This document shows, piece by piece, positions 38,872 through 46,704 of a DNA stretch of 59,160 nucleotides. Source of the stretch: Bifidobacteriaceae bacterium. GTDB lineage: Bacteria > Actinomycetota > Actinomycetes > Actinomycetales > WQXJ01. The position numbers were made by a program, and so were the translations under genes. Within the stretch, counting starts at the first letter, position 1, and each line of letters opens with the position of its first letter. The DNA lies in NCBI GenBank assembly GCA_031278655.1, contig JAITJZ010000104.1, positions 1 to 59,160 on the forward strand. The letters are read 5' to 3'. Below the pieces are notes generated by a model. It made no database searches. It had not been told where the DNA came from and saw only the letters and a list, made by a program, of their open reading frames with translations.

Positions 38872-40167
38872 CTACCGGCCGTGGGCCCCCGCCCGCAGCT
38901 CGCCCAGGGCGGCGGCCACGGCCGCCGCCGCGTCCCGGGGCACGCCGGCCTCTCGAGCGTGCTCGGGCCAACGGCCCACGGCATCCTCCACCTGTCCCAA
39001 GGTCTCGTCAACGCCGGGCACGTCGAACCGGTCGCCCATGACGCGCAGGTGCTGGCGGCTGACGCCCTCATGCCTCCCCTCCACGGCCAGATGATGCCGG
39101 GCCAACCAGGGGACGGCCGGATCGGCGGCGAAGGTCAAGTCGTAGGCCGGGGCCAACTCCCAGGTCCCGTCCTGGTCGCAGAGGAAGGACGTGTTCTTGG
39201 GGTGGTCGTCGTTGTTGGCGGCCAGCGTGTTGAAGGCCGCGCGCCGGAACAACTCCTGCCGCTCTGGCGGTCCCAGCCCCAAGGGCTCCAACTGCGCGAA
39301 CAGTTGCGCGTAAGAGTGGACGCCCAGCAAAGTGAAGTCGAGCCCGGCCAGGGCCGCGAAAGATTGCAGGTGGAGGCGGCGCCCCTCGCGCCTGTCGAAA
39401 CGCCTGGTCATGAAATGCGCCCGCCCGGATTCTTCGAGCAGCCGGGTGGCGGCCATGTCGATCCCGGCGGCGCGAGCCATCAGCGAGTAGGCGTATTCGA
39501 CCCGGCCGGATTGGCCCGAAACCCCGTCGAACTTCAGCATCCAGGGCTCGAAGGCTCCCGGCAGGCCGGGGGCGTCCGCCCGCAGTTCGCCGGTCTGAGG
39601 GTCCCAGGCGACAACGGCCTTGGCCTGGGCGCCTCCGGCCGACGTGCCCACACTGAACAGATGGGAAACCGCTGGCGGCGGTGCGCCCGGCGGTGTCATG
39701 CCGCCCGCCGCCGCCCCCGCCGCCGCCCGCGCCGCGGCCCGCGCCGCGGCCACCAGATCGGCCAGGACCAGCGGCGTGGGCGGCTCGTCCGTCTGGATCG
39801 CCGGCTCGAACTCGAGGGCGCCCATGCCCCTCGAGCCGACGTACGCGAGGCGATCCAGCGCCGACACGTCCGCCGGGCGCATGCCCAAACCGGACAGGTG
39901 GGCGTCGACCAAGGCGTTGCCGAAGGAATCCGGCAGGGAGTCGGCAAGCATTGGCGCCAGCCCGCGGAAGACCTCCGGAAGGGGGCCGAAGGCGTGGCTC
40001 CTGGCCCCCGCCGAGGTCGGCAGCGAGCCGGGCGACAGTTCGACGCCGGACGCCAGCCAGCCGGGATCGTATTCAAAGACCGTGCCGCCGCGCCGCCCGG
40101 CTGCGACGGCGCCAACAGTCCTGTTCCAGGCCTTCACCCTCAGGACCGCCACCGGGACGTAGGCCAT
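38872..40167 (-). CDS. hipA: HipA-family serine/threonine kinase toxin
   Basis: A 431-residue toxin kinase. It has the N-terminal HipA module (GTVFEYDPGWLASG, and PLPEVFRGLAPMLADSLPDSFGNAL), the Gly-rich loop SAGGAQAKAVVAW, the nucleotide-binding Lys in EPWMLKFDG, the HFMTRRFDR segment, catalytic NNDDHPKNTSFL and metal-binding LAPAYDLTF. Known HipA proteins phosphorylate aminoacyl-tRNA synthetases such as GltX and cause dormancy. All active-site motifs are intact. It follows directly on the hipB stop, with no gap. An Ala-rich insert (AARAAARAAAGAAAGG) near residues 135-155 is unusual and compositionally repetitive. Confidence 0.92.
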   Translation of the reverse strand: MAYVPVAVLRVKAWNRTVGAVAAGRRGGTVFEYDPGWLASGVELSPGSLPTSAGARSHAFGPLPEVFRGLAPMLADSLPDSFGNALVDAHLSGLGMRPADVSALDRLAYVGSRGMGALEFEPAIQTDEPPTPLVLADLVAAARAAARAAAGAAAGGMTPPGAPPPAVSHLFSVGTSAGGAQAKAVVAWDPQTGELRADAPGLPGAFEPWMLKFDGVSGQSGRVEYAYSLMARAAGIDMAATRLLEESGRAHFMTRRFDRREGRRLHLQSFAALAGLDFTLLGVHSYAQLFAQLEPLGLGPPERQELFRRAAFNTLAANNDDHPKNTSFLCDQDGTWELAPAYDLTFAADPAVPWLARHHLAVEGRHEGVSRQHLRVMGDRFDVPGVDETLGQVEDAVGRWPEHAREAGVPRDAAAAVAAALGELRAGAHGR

Positions 40168-40485
40168 TCAGGCCTCCTGGCGGCGCCGGCTGGCGCGTCG
40201 GCGCGGGCTGATTCCCTCTTGCGCTCGCAGCAGCGCCATGGGGCTGACCTCGGGTTCGGGGCTGAGGCCCAGCGCCCAATCGAGCCGGTCCAGCGCCCGG
40301 GCCACCCGGATCACGGTCCGCAGGCTGGAGCCGCGCCCCGATTCGAGGCTCTTGAGGGCGCTGAGGCTGACGTTGGCGCGCCGCGCCAGGCCGGCCTGGT
40401 CGAGGTTGCCGCCCAGCCGCAGAGCGCGGAACTGGGCGCCCAGTTCGCGCTCAAGCTCAGCGGTGGTGGCGGGAACAACAGTCAC
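40168..40485 (-). CDS. hipB: HipB-family antitoxin, Xre-type DNA-binding protein
   Basis: A 105-residue repressor and antitoxin. The helix-turn-helix is clear: LDQAGLARRANVSLSALKSLESGRGSSLRTVIRVARAL. The tail is basic (RRRASRRRQEA). It should bind its own promoter and neutralise HipA. The GTG start (complement of 40483-40485) lacks a Shine-Dalgarno sequence; a TACGGT hexamer lies 7 nt upstream on the minus strand, suggesting a leaderless message. Operator half-sites were not identified with confidence, although TTTAAAG-type words occur around 40515-40530. Confidence 0.9.
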   Translation of the reverse strand: MTVVPATTAELERELGAQFRALRLGGNLDQAGLARRANVSLSALKSLESGRGSSLRTVIRVARALDRLDWALGLSPEPEVSPMALLRAQEGISPRRRASRRRQEA

Positions 40486-40492
40486 AAAAGCA

Positions 40493-40498
40493 ACCGTA
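40493..40498 (-). promoter_or_regulatory. candidate -10 for leaderless hipBA transcript
   Basis: TACGGT on the minus strand, 7 nt before the GTG of hipB. No ribosome-binding site lies in between. Confidence 0.5.
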
Positions 40499-40580
40499 CC
40501 ACGCCAAGGAGCGCTTTATGGTCGCCTTTAAAGCCCTTAACCGCCGCCGATGCCGCGCGGCCGGTTTCCGCGCCAGACCA

Positions 40581-40699
40581 GGTCGAGCCAGGTCGAGCCA
40601 GGCCGAGCCAGGCCGAGCCAGGCCGAGCCAGGTCGAGCCAGGTCGAGCCAGGCCGAGCCAGGTCGAGCCAGGCCGAGCCAGGTCGAGCCAGGCCGAGCC
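40581..40699 (+). repeat. 10-bp tandem array, 12 units
   Basis: Twelve head-to-tail units of GG(T/C)CGAGCCA with no other variation except the last base. The third base reads T T C C C T T C T C T C along the array. It lies in the 378-bp gap between hipB and the CAP-domain gene, which otherwise holds only the hipB promoter on the left and an AGAAGG site on the right. Confidence 0.95.
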
Positions 40700-40863
40700 G
40701 CCGCCCGGCTGCGACGCCGCCAGCGCCGCGCGGGTCCATTGGTTTGGCCCTGGGCGCGCGGCAAGCGGTAGATTGTCGGGGTACTGTTCTTGGCCCCCAA
40801 TGCGGCCGCGCTTCGCGGGCGGCGCTGTCGCCAACCCCTACCGCCCGCCCAGAAGGCCTGACG

Positions 40864-43170
40864 ATGCGTCCTCGATCACTCAACAAAATCCTTTGCGCGG
40901 CACTGGGGATCGCCCTCATCTGCTTCCCCGCCGCTGCCACGACGGCGGGCGCGGCGGCGCTGGAAGGCGGGAGCGCGGCATCGGGCGGGGGTGGGGACGC
41001 CGAACCGGCGGTGGCCGAACTGGGGCAACCCGCGGCATCGGACCAGGCCGACGGCGCCGGCCAGGCGGGCGACGGCGACCAGGCGGACGGCGCCGCCCGG
41101 CCGATGGCTGCCATCCCGGTGATCGACCGAAGCGACAAGACGGCCGTGGCGACCGCGTTCCTGGACTACTACGTCCCGGCCAAAGCGGTGGCGATGGGCT
41201 GGACCGGCTCGGTCACATCCTGCGCGGCGGGCGCCCCCAGCGCGGCCGCGCAGACAGCCACCTTCGACGCCGTCAATTACTTCCGGCGCATGGCCGGACT
41301 GGGCCTGATCAGCGAAAACACCGCCGCCTCGCGGGTGGCGCAGAAGACGGCGCTGATGATGCACGCCAACGGCGGGCTCAGCCACTACCCGCCGACCACC
41401 TGGAAATGCTTCTCGAACAACGGCGCCTTCCTGGCGGCGAAGTCGAACATCGCCTGGGGCTCGGGCGGCGACGGCATCCTGGCCGGCGCCAAAGCCGTCT
41501 CCGCCTACGTCAACGACGTCGACGTGGCCTCACTGGGGCACCGGCGCTGGCTGCTCTCGCCGGCGCAGGTGACAATGGGCTCGGGTTCGACATCCAACGC
41601 CAACGCCCTGGTCTGGGGCTCTGGCTCAGGTTCATGCACCGCCGCCGAATGCACCGTCAGCGGCTGGAACAGCGTCGAGGACGCCACCTTCACCAACAGC
41701 TACGGGATCGCCTGGTCCAGCCCGCAACTGGTGGCCTGGCCACCGGCCGGCTACTTCCCGCACCAGCTGACCCGCAGCGATTTCAGCACCAGCCAAATGG
41801 ACTGGTCGGTCGCCACCGGCTCATCCTCCATCAGCTTCACCAGCGCGAACGTCTCCGTCACCAAGAACGGCGCGGCCATCAGCGGGATCGTCAAGACCCC
41901 GGCCGCGACCCTTGGCGCCGGCTACGGCGACCGCGGCGCCTTCGCCTTCTCGCTGCCCGCCGGGGTGGTCTCCCTGCCCGGCGCGGGCCAAGTCGACACC
42001 TACAACGTGACCATCACCGGGATCACCGGCTACGCCAGCGGCACATTCCAATACGAGGTCAAGGTCTTCGACCCGACCAACTCGGGCCTGATCGCGCAAT
42101 CCGTCGCCAAACCGGTCATCTCCGGGACGGCGCAGGTCGGCCAGGCGATGACGGTGGCGGCTGTCGCCACCACGCCGGCCGGCGGAACCGTCCAATACCA
42201 ATGGGTTGTCGACGGCGCGGTGGTCAAGAGCGGGACGGACGCGGCCGCCCGGACCTTCACCCCGCTGGCGACCCACGCCGGCAAAACGGTCTCTGTCAAA
42301 GTGACCGCGACCAGGAGCGGTTACCAGACCGCCACCAATCAATCGGACAGCCGGGTGATCGTGGCGGCGGCGGACAACTGCGGCATGGCGCAAGCCACGC
42401 TGACGCCCCGGTTGACCTCGACCGGCGGCGCGCCCACGACCAGCGCCTCCGAACTGACCCGGTCCCAGGTGCTGCGCGTCTGCAAGAACGGCGAATTGCG
42501 TCTCTACAGCTTCTCGGCCGCCACCGGGGAACTCGAGCTGACGAGCGTGATCGGCAGCGGTTGGAGCACCTACCGGCTGTCCGCGCCCGGCGACTGGAAC
42601 CGGGACGGCTTCAACGATGTGATCGGGATCGATTCGGCCGGCCGCCTGTTCCTCTACCCGCGCACCAGTGCCAACGGCTGGGGCACGCGCAAGCAGATCG
42701 GGCACGGCTGGCAAATGTTCACCGATGTGATGGCTGTTGGCGACTTGACCAGGGACGGCAATCCCGATCTGCTGGCGATCGACCGCCAGGGCACCTTGTA
42801 CCTGTATCAGGGCGACGGCAACACCGGTTGGAAGAACAGCGGGCGCGGGACGCGCGTGGGCGGCGGCTGGACCGGTTTCCAATTGCTGGCCGCCGGAGAC
42901 CTCAATGGCGACAAGATCAACGACATCATGTCGATTGACCAGGCCGGGAGGTTGTATTGGTACCGGTCGTTGGGCTCCGGCCAGTTCGCCCGCCCGATCC
43001 GCTGCGGCGGCGGCTGGCACGGCTTCACCGCCATCTCCGGCGCCTCGCTGGACGGCGACGCGGTGGCCGACCTGTTGAGCGTGGACACGGTTGGCACGGT
43101 CAGGTACTACTCCGGCACGGGCCTGGGCGGTTTCAACAGCCCGCGGACGGCCGCGACCGGCTGGAAGTAG
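40864..43170 (+). CDS. secreted CAP-domain protein with Ig-like and FG-GAP-type repeats
   Basis: A 768-residue predicted secreted protein. The signal peptide covers about residues 1-33 and is followed by a Gly/Ala/Asp-rich linker. A CAP/SCP-type domain (about 95-300) has FDAVNYFRRMAGLG, ALMMHANGGLSH and GHRRWLLSP. A small Ig-like module (KPVISGTAQVGQAMTV, with YQWVVDGAVVKSG) spans about 418-500. The last 250 residues are FG-GAP/VCBS-like repeats: DWNRDGFNDVIGID, DLTRDGNPDLLAIDRQG and DLNGDKINDIMSIDQAG, with a repeated LxLYxRSxGxG motif, probably a Ca-binding propeller. No LPxTG or membrane anchor is present. ATG 40864 has AGAAGG 7 nt upstream; longer open frames upstream run through the tandem array and are not credible. 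Function could be cell-wall or carbohydrate binding; it is unproven. Confidence 0.88.
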   Translation: MRPRSLNKILCAALGIALICFPAAATTAGAAALEGGSAASGGGGDAEPAVAELGQPAASDQADGAGQAGDGDQADGAARPMAAIPVIDRSDKTAVATAFLDYYVPAKAVAMGWTGSVTSCAAGAPSAAAQTATFDAVNYFRRMAGLGLISENTAASRVAQKTALMMHANGGLSHYPPTTWKCFSNNGAFLAAKSNIAWGSGGDGILAGAKAVSAYVNDVDVASLGHRRWLLSPAQVTMGSGSTSNANALVWGSGSGSCTAAECTVSGWNSVEDATFTNSYGIAWSSPQLVAWPPAGYFPHQLTRSDFSTSQMDWSVATGSSSISFTSANVSVTKNGAAISGIVKTPAATLGAGYGDRGAFAFSLPAGVVSLPGAGQVDTYNVTITGITGYASGTFQYEVKVFDPTNSGLIAQSVAKPVISGTAQVGQAMTVAAVATTPAGGTVQYQWVVDGAVVKSGTDAAARTFTPLATHAGKTVSVKVTATRSGYQTATNQSDSRVIVAAADNCGMAQATLTPRLTSTGGAPTTSASELTRSQVLRVCKNGELRLYSFSAATGELELTSVIGSGWSTYRLSAPGDWNRDGFNDVIGIDSAGRLFLYPRTSANGWGTRKQIGHGWQMFTDVMAVGDLTRDGNPDLLAIDRQGTLYLYQGDGNTGWKNSGRGTRVGGGWTGFQLLAAGDLNGDKINDIMSIDQAGRLYWYRSLGSGQFARPIRCGGGWHGFTAISGASLDGDAVADLLSVDTVGTVRYYSGTGLGGFNSPRTAATGWK

Positions 43171-43225
43171 TTTTCGCCGCGCCAGCACCGCGGGGCCCGC
43201 CGGGCGCCGCGGTTGTCGCGGTCGT

Positions 43226-43260
43226 CAGCGGTGGCCAGCGGTGGCCGGCGGTGGCCAGCG
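43226..43260 (+). repeat. 10-bp tandem repeat after the CAP-domain gene
   Basis: Three to four units of GTGGCC(A/G)GCG between the CAP-domain gene and the first LppM-like gene. One position alternates A and G. Confidence 0.75.
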
Positions 43261-43308
43261 CCGGTGGACGCCTTGCCCGATGCCGCCCGCGCCAGTTCCG
43301 GGACATGC

Positions 43309-43314
43309 CAGGAT
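43309..43314 (+). promoter_or_regulatory. candidate -10 before the first LppM-like gene
   Basis: CAGGAT lies 7 nt before ATG 43322, with no usable Shine-Dalgarno sequence. Confidence 0.4.
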
Positions 43315-43321
43315 TGAGGGT

Positions 43322-44197
43322 ATGGAACACCGACCCGGCCGGAAGCTGGCGGCCGCCTTGGCGGCGACCTTGTGGGCGGCCCTGACCTTGGGACTGGCTG
43401 GCTGCATCAAGTTCGAGGGCGAGATCGCCGTCGAGCCTGACGACACCATCGCCGTCACCTACACCGTCGCCTATGAGGACGCCTTCTTGGAGGAGATGGC
43501 CGCCGCGCAGGACATAACCGTGGCGGAACTCCTTGAGAGCGCCGACGTGGGCGCTCAATTGCAGAACTCGCCGGGCTTCGGCGACTCGTTCACGGTCGCG
43601 GATTACGCGGCCGAGGGTTACACCGGCTGGGTGCTGGCGAGCACCGAGAACCAACCGCTGAATGACTTGAGCGAGCCGATTCCGGGCTACCGGGCCGGTG
43701 AGTTGAAACTGCGTCACGAGGGCGAGCAGTTCATCTTGTCGGGTTCGATCGACCTGACCGGGTCGCAGTTTGACCTGCCCTCGGCCTACGGCGACTCCCC
43801 CGAGGTCGCGCGCTGGGTGGAAAGCGCCGAGGTCAAGCTGATCTTCGTCTTCCCCGGGCCGATCGAGTCCGCCAGCGGCGCGATCGACGCCAACAGCGTC
43901 ACCTTTAGCTGCCGGGTCGGCGAGGTCACAGAGGTCAGCGCGGTGGCGGCGGCCGAGCCCAAGGCCACCTGGGGAGTTGGGATGTGGCTGATCGTTGGCG
44001 GCGCGGCGTTCCTGCTGGTGGTGGCGGCGGTGCTGATCGGGGTGCTGGCGGGGCGCCGGCGGCGGCGGCGCGAGGCTGAGGCGCCCGCCGGCCCGGTCTA
44101 CCCGGCCGACGGCTTTGGGCCGCTCCCGGCCGCGCCGGGATCGGCGCCAGAACTGTCCCCGGATCCCGGCCCCGAGCCTCAGCCGCCCAGCAGCTAA
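43322..44197 (+). CDS. LppM-like membrane-anchored lipoprotein (first of a pair)
   Basis: A 291-residue lipoprotein. The lipobox LAGC puts the acylated Cys at position 28, followed by IKFEGEIAVEPDDTIAVTYTVAY. The extracytoplasmic domain resembles the LppM domain described in mycobacteria (Rv2171). A transmembrane helix (about 221-245, MWLIVGGAAFLLVVAAVLIGVLAG) is followed by a basic cluster and a Pro-rich cytoplasmic tail. It is thus tethered at both ends. Mycobacterial LppM has been linked to host-cell entry and phagosome effects; a role here is unknown. The neighbour at 44541 has the same design with the same Cys28 spacing. A dyad overlaps the stop codon. Confidence 0.8.
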   Translation: MEHRPGRKLAAALAATLWAALTLGLAGCIKFEGEIAVEPDDTIAVTYTVAYEDAFLEEMAAAQDITVAELLESADVGAQLQNSPGFGDSFTVADYAAEGYTGWVLASTENQPLNDLSEPIPGYRAGELKLRHEGEQFILSGSIDLTGSQFDLPSAYGDSPEVARWVESAEVKLIFVFPGPIESASGAIDANSVTFSCRVGEVTEVSAVAAAEPKATWGVGMWLIVGGAAFLLVVAAVLIGVLAGRRRRRREAEAPAGPVYPADGFGPLPAAPGSAPELSPDPGPEPQPPSS

Positions 44198-44265
44198 CCC
44201 CGGTCACTTTCGCCGGCGCGCAACTTGACCGGGCTTACGCACCCGGGCGCAGGGCGCCGGCGCCG
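44185..44265 (+). repeat. 81-bp direct repeat, copy 1 (includes dyad at 44196-44236)
   Basis: Begins GCCCAGCAGCTAACCCCGG, spanning the last codons and stop of the first LppM-like gene, and ends GGGCGCCGGCGCCG. It recurs 147 bp downstream with about three changes. It contains dyad-family copy 2, ACCCCGGTCACTTTCG to CAACTTGACCGGGCTTA. Confidence 0.85.
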
Positions 44266-44331
44266 CGTTCTTGTCGGCCTCGCGCGCGTGACCTGGGCTT
44301 ATGCGTCGCCTCGGGCGCGCTGCGCGCGCCG

Positions 44332-44412
44332 GCCCAGCAGCTATCCCCGGTCACTTTCGCTGGCGCGCAATTTGACCGGGCTTACGCACCCGGGCGCAGG
44401 GCGCCGGCGCCG
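44332..44412 (+). repeat. 81-bp direct repeat, copy 2 (includes dyad at 44343-44384)
   Basis: Copy of 44185-44265. It carries over bases that in the first copy encode the end of a protein (CCCAGCAGC plus stop), so the unit was copied from the gene end. The stretch between the two (44290-44330) looks like a more decayed third relative (GACCTGGGCTTATGCG). Confidence 0.85.
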
Positions 44413-44452
44413 TGCCGGCGGCTGGTTCGGCCGCCGAGGCACCCGCGCCGGT

Positions 44453-44507
44453 GACATAACCCCGCACACATTGACCCCCGCGCAAACTTGCGCGGGGTTA
44501 TGACCAC
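44453..44507. repeat. intergenic dyad related to the family, upstream of the second LppM-like gene
   Basis: CATAACCCCGC pairs with GCGGGGTTATG around a centre holding CACACATTGACC and CAAACTTGCGC. The same core words recur at 50168-50218, after hspR. Confidence 0.65.
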
Positions 44508-44528
44508 CAGCCGAGCTGGCGCAGGCGC

Positions 44529-44534
44529 CAGAAT
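44529..44534 (+). promoter_or_regulatory. candidate -10 before the second LppM-like gene
   Basis: CAGAAT ends 6 nt before ATG 44541. The intervening TGGAGC is too close to the start to act as a ribosome-binding site. Confidence 0.4.
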
Positions 44535-44540
44535 TGGAGC

Positions 44541-45845
44541 ATGTGTCGAGCCAGCCGCCCGAGCGGGCGCGCCGCCGCCGTCGTCTTGATCGCGCTGACG
44601 CTGGTCCTGGGACTCAGCGGCTGCTTGAAGATCAGGGCCGAGTTGACCTTTGACGAAGACGCCACCGTCGACGGCGACTTCATCTTGGCGTACAACATCA
44701 GCCAAGCCGAGGACACCGCCAACAAGGTGGACATGACCTTGGAGGAATGGATCGAGACGATGGCGCCCGAATCGATCATGCGTGAGGTCGCGGACGCCGT
44801 CGGCGGCTCGGGCGCGAAGATGGTGGACTACAAATCGGGCGGCTACGCGGGCTGGCGGATCACAATCCTCGACGGCGTTCCCGCTGCCGCGGCCGTTGGC
44901 TCGTCGCCGGGCGGGGCCGCTGTCAGCTTGGAACGCCAAGGCGACGATTTCATCCTCACCGGGTCGGTCGACGCGGGCGTGGCCTCCTTGGGCGAGGCCG
45001 AGCTGAGTCGCCTCCCGGACTCCTTGGCCGAGCACTTGGAGACGGCGATCTACGAGGTCGTCTACACCTTCCCCGGCAAAGTCAAGTCCTCCAGCGTCGG
45101 CGCCATCAGGGGCAATCAGGTGATTTGGCGCCAGACGTGGGGCGAGCTGGCGGAAGTGCGGATCGTCGCCTCGGCCAAGACCGACTACTTCCTGCGCTAC
45201 CGCACGCAGATGCTGATCGGCGGCGGCGCCGCGTTGGTCATAGTCGTGGTGGTGGTGGTGGCGCGGTTGCGTCGGCGCCGGTCCGCCAAGACCGCGGGAG
45301 TCGCCCCGCCGATGCCGTCTATCACCGGTTTGGGCGCGCAGGCCGGTGCCGAGTCGCTCTACGGCCGGGGCCTCGCCGGCCAGACCTCGGCCTTCGCGCC
45401 CCCGGCGCAGTTGTCGCCCTTCGGGCAGGCGGCGGCCGGGGACGTGCGACCCTTCATGCAGCCGTCATTGGCGCCCCCGGCGCCGCCCGTGATCCAGCCA
45501 GCCGTGATCCAGGCAGCCGCGATCCAACCGACGCCGCCCGCGCCGGCCTCGATCCAACGGCCGCCGGCCGCGCCGGCCGCGACCCAACGGCCGCCTGCGG
45601 CGCCGCCCGCGATCCAGCCCGCCGCGATCCAGCCGGCGCCGCCCGCGATCCAGCCCGGCTTCATCCAGCCCGCGCCGCCCGCCCAGCAGCCGGGCGCCGC
45701 AGGCGCCCAATTCCAGTTCCTCGGGCCCGGCGCGGCCCTGCCGCCCGACCTGGCCGATTTCCAGGCCCCGCCGCCACTGGCCCCGCCGCCACTGGCCCCG
45801 CCGCCGGGCGCGCCCGGCCGGCCACCCATCTGGCCGCCGGCCTGA
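44541..45845 (+). CDS. LppM-like membrane-anchored lipoprotein with long Pro-rich tail (second of a pair)
   Basis: A 434-residue lipoprotein with the same layout as its neighbour: lipobox LSGC with Cys28, then LKIRAELTFDEDATVDGDFILAY, an LppM-like outer domain with YTFPGKVKSSSVGAIRGNQVIWR, and one transmembrane helix (about 222-240). The cytoplasmic tail is far longer: about 190 residues dominated by Pro, Ala and Gln, with repeats such as AIQPA, APPAIQP and PPLAPPPLAP. Such tails are common in actinobacterial membrane proteins and may bind partners. The pair probably arose by duplication, but sequence identity by eye is low. The start has no Shine-Dalgarno sequence. Confidence 0.8.
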   Translation: MCRASRPSGRAAAVVLIALTLVLGLSGCLKIRAELTFDEDATVDGDFILAYNISQAEDTANKVDMTLEEWIETMAPESIMREVADAVGGSGAKMVDYKSGGYAGWRITILDGVPAAAAVGSSPGGAAVSLERQGDDFILTGSVDAGVASLGEAELSRLPDSLAEHLETAIYEVVYTFPGKVKSSSVGAIRGNQVIWRQTWGELAEVRIVASAKTDYFLRYRTQMLIGGGAALVIVVVVVVARLRRRRSAKTAGVAPPMPSITGLGAQAGAESLYGRGLAGQTSAFAPPAQLSPFGQAAAGDVRPFMQPSLAPPAPPVIQPAVIQAAAIQPTPPAPASIQRPPAAPAATQRPPAAPPAIQPAAIQPAPPAIQPGFIQPAPPAQQPGAAGAQFQFLGPGAALPPDLADFQAPPPLAPPPLAPPPGAPGRPPIWPPA

Positions 45846-45891
45846 CGGCGGCCCAAGCATGCGATCCCCCACCACCAGACAGGACAGGCCC

Positions 45892-46653
45892 ATGACTTCA
45901 CCCCTCAGCCTCGCAGGCAAAACAGCGCTGGTCACCGGCGGCAACCGGGGCCTCGGCAAAGCCGAGGCCTTCGGATTGGCCCAGGCCGGGGCGCGCGTCG
46001 CCATCGCCGGACGCAGCGCGGAGCGCAACGCCGCCGTCGCGGCCGAGGCCAAGGCGGCCGGCTTCGATTTCCTGGCGATCCAGGCCGACCTGGCCGACAG
46101 ATCCCAGATCGGCCCAATGGTGGCCGAGGCGATCACCGGCCTCGGCCGGGTGGACATCCTGGTCAACAACGCCGGGGTGTGCTATCACCGCCCCGCCGCC
46201 GAAGTCCCGGACGCCGAATGGGACGAAGTGCTGGCGATCAACCTGACCGCCGTCTTCAAGAGCTGCGTCGCCGTTTACCCGCACATGCGGGAGATCGGCG
46301 GCGGCGCCATCGTCAACATCGGCTCGATGTCCGGATTCATCGTCAACCGGCCGCAATGGCAGCCCGCCTACAACGCCTCCAAAGCGGCCGTCCACCATCT
46401 GACCAAGTCATTGGCCGTCGAATGGGCCCCGGACAACATCCGTGTCAACGCCGTCGCCCCCGGTTACGTCCGCACCGACATGTCCCCTCTCGACCGGCCC
46501 GAGTTCCGCCAGCGCTGGATCGATGACGTCCCGCAAGCCCGCGCCGCCGCGCCCCAGGAGATCGCCCCGGCCGTCGTCTACCTGGCCAGCCCGGCGGCAT
46601 CGTTCATCACCGGCAGCGTCCTGGTCCTCGACGGCGGTTACACGGCCGTCTGA
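45892..46653 (+). CDS. short-chain dehydrogenase/reductase (SDR), classical
   Basis: A 253-residue NAD(P)-dependent oxidoreductase. It has the cofactor motif TGGNRGLG, NNAG at the end of strand 4, the catalytic Ser in NIGSMSG, the YNASK active site (Tyr-x-x-x-Lys) and the C-terminal PGYVRTDMS plus ITGSVLVLDGGYTAV. The best general match is to polyol or gluconate-type SDRs; substrate cannot be assigned. ATG 45892 is used because it begins the standard fold ten residues before TALVTGG; ATG 45859 would add 11 residues. It is convergent with the helicase gene, with a 51-bp gap carrying a 12-nt direct repeat (CCGAGACGCGGG). Confidence 0.9.
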   Translation: MTSPLSLAGKTALVTGGNRGLGKAEAFGLAQAGARVAIAGRSAERNAAVAAEAKAAGFDFLAIQADLADRSQIGPMVAEAITGLGRVDILVNNAGVCYHRPAAEVPDAEWDEVLAINLTAVFKSCVAVYPHMREIGGGAIVNIGSMSGFIVNRPQWQPAYNASKAAVHHLTKSLAVEWAPDNIRVNAVAPGYVRTDMSPLDRPEFRQRWIDDVPQARAAAPQEIAPAVVYLASPAASFITGSVLVLDGGYTAV

Positions 46654-46704
46654 CCTGGGCGGCCGCTACCCGGCCGAGACGCGGGCCGAGACGCGGGCCG
46701 GCGT

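Noticed and set aside
40581-40699. Possible CRISPR array
   Set aside because: The units are 10 bp with no spacers, and no cas gene is in the window. It is a simple tandem repeat.
38881-40863. Plus-strand frame running into the CAP-domain gene from far upstream
   Set aside because: It is antisense to hipA and hipB, crosses the 10-bp tandem array and shows no protein features. The signal peptide and ribosome-binding site place the true start at 40864.
40518-42938. Long Arg-rich plus-strand frame overlapping the CAP-domain gene
   Set aside because: It is a frame shadow of a clearly recognisable gene, with low-complexity Arg/Gly content.
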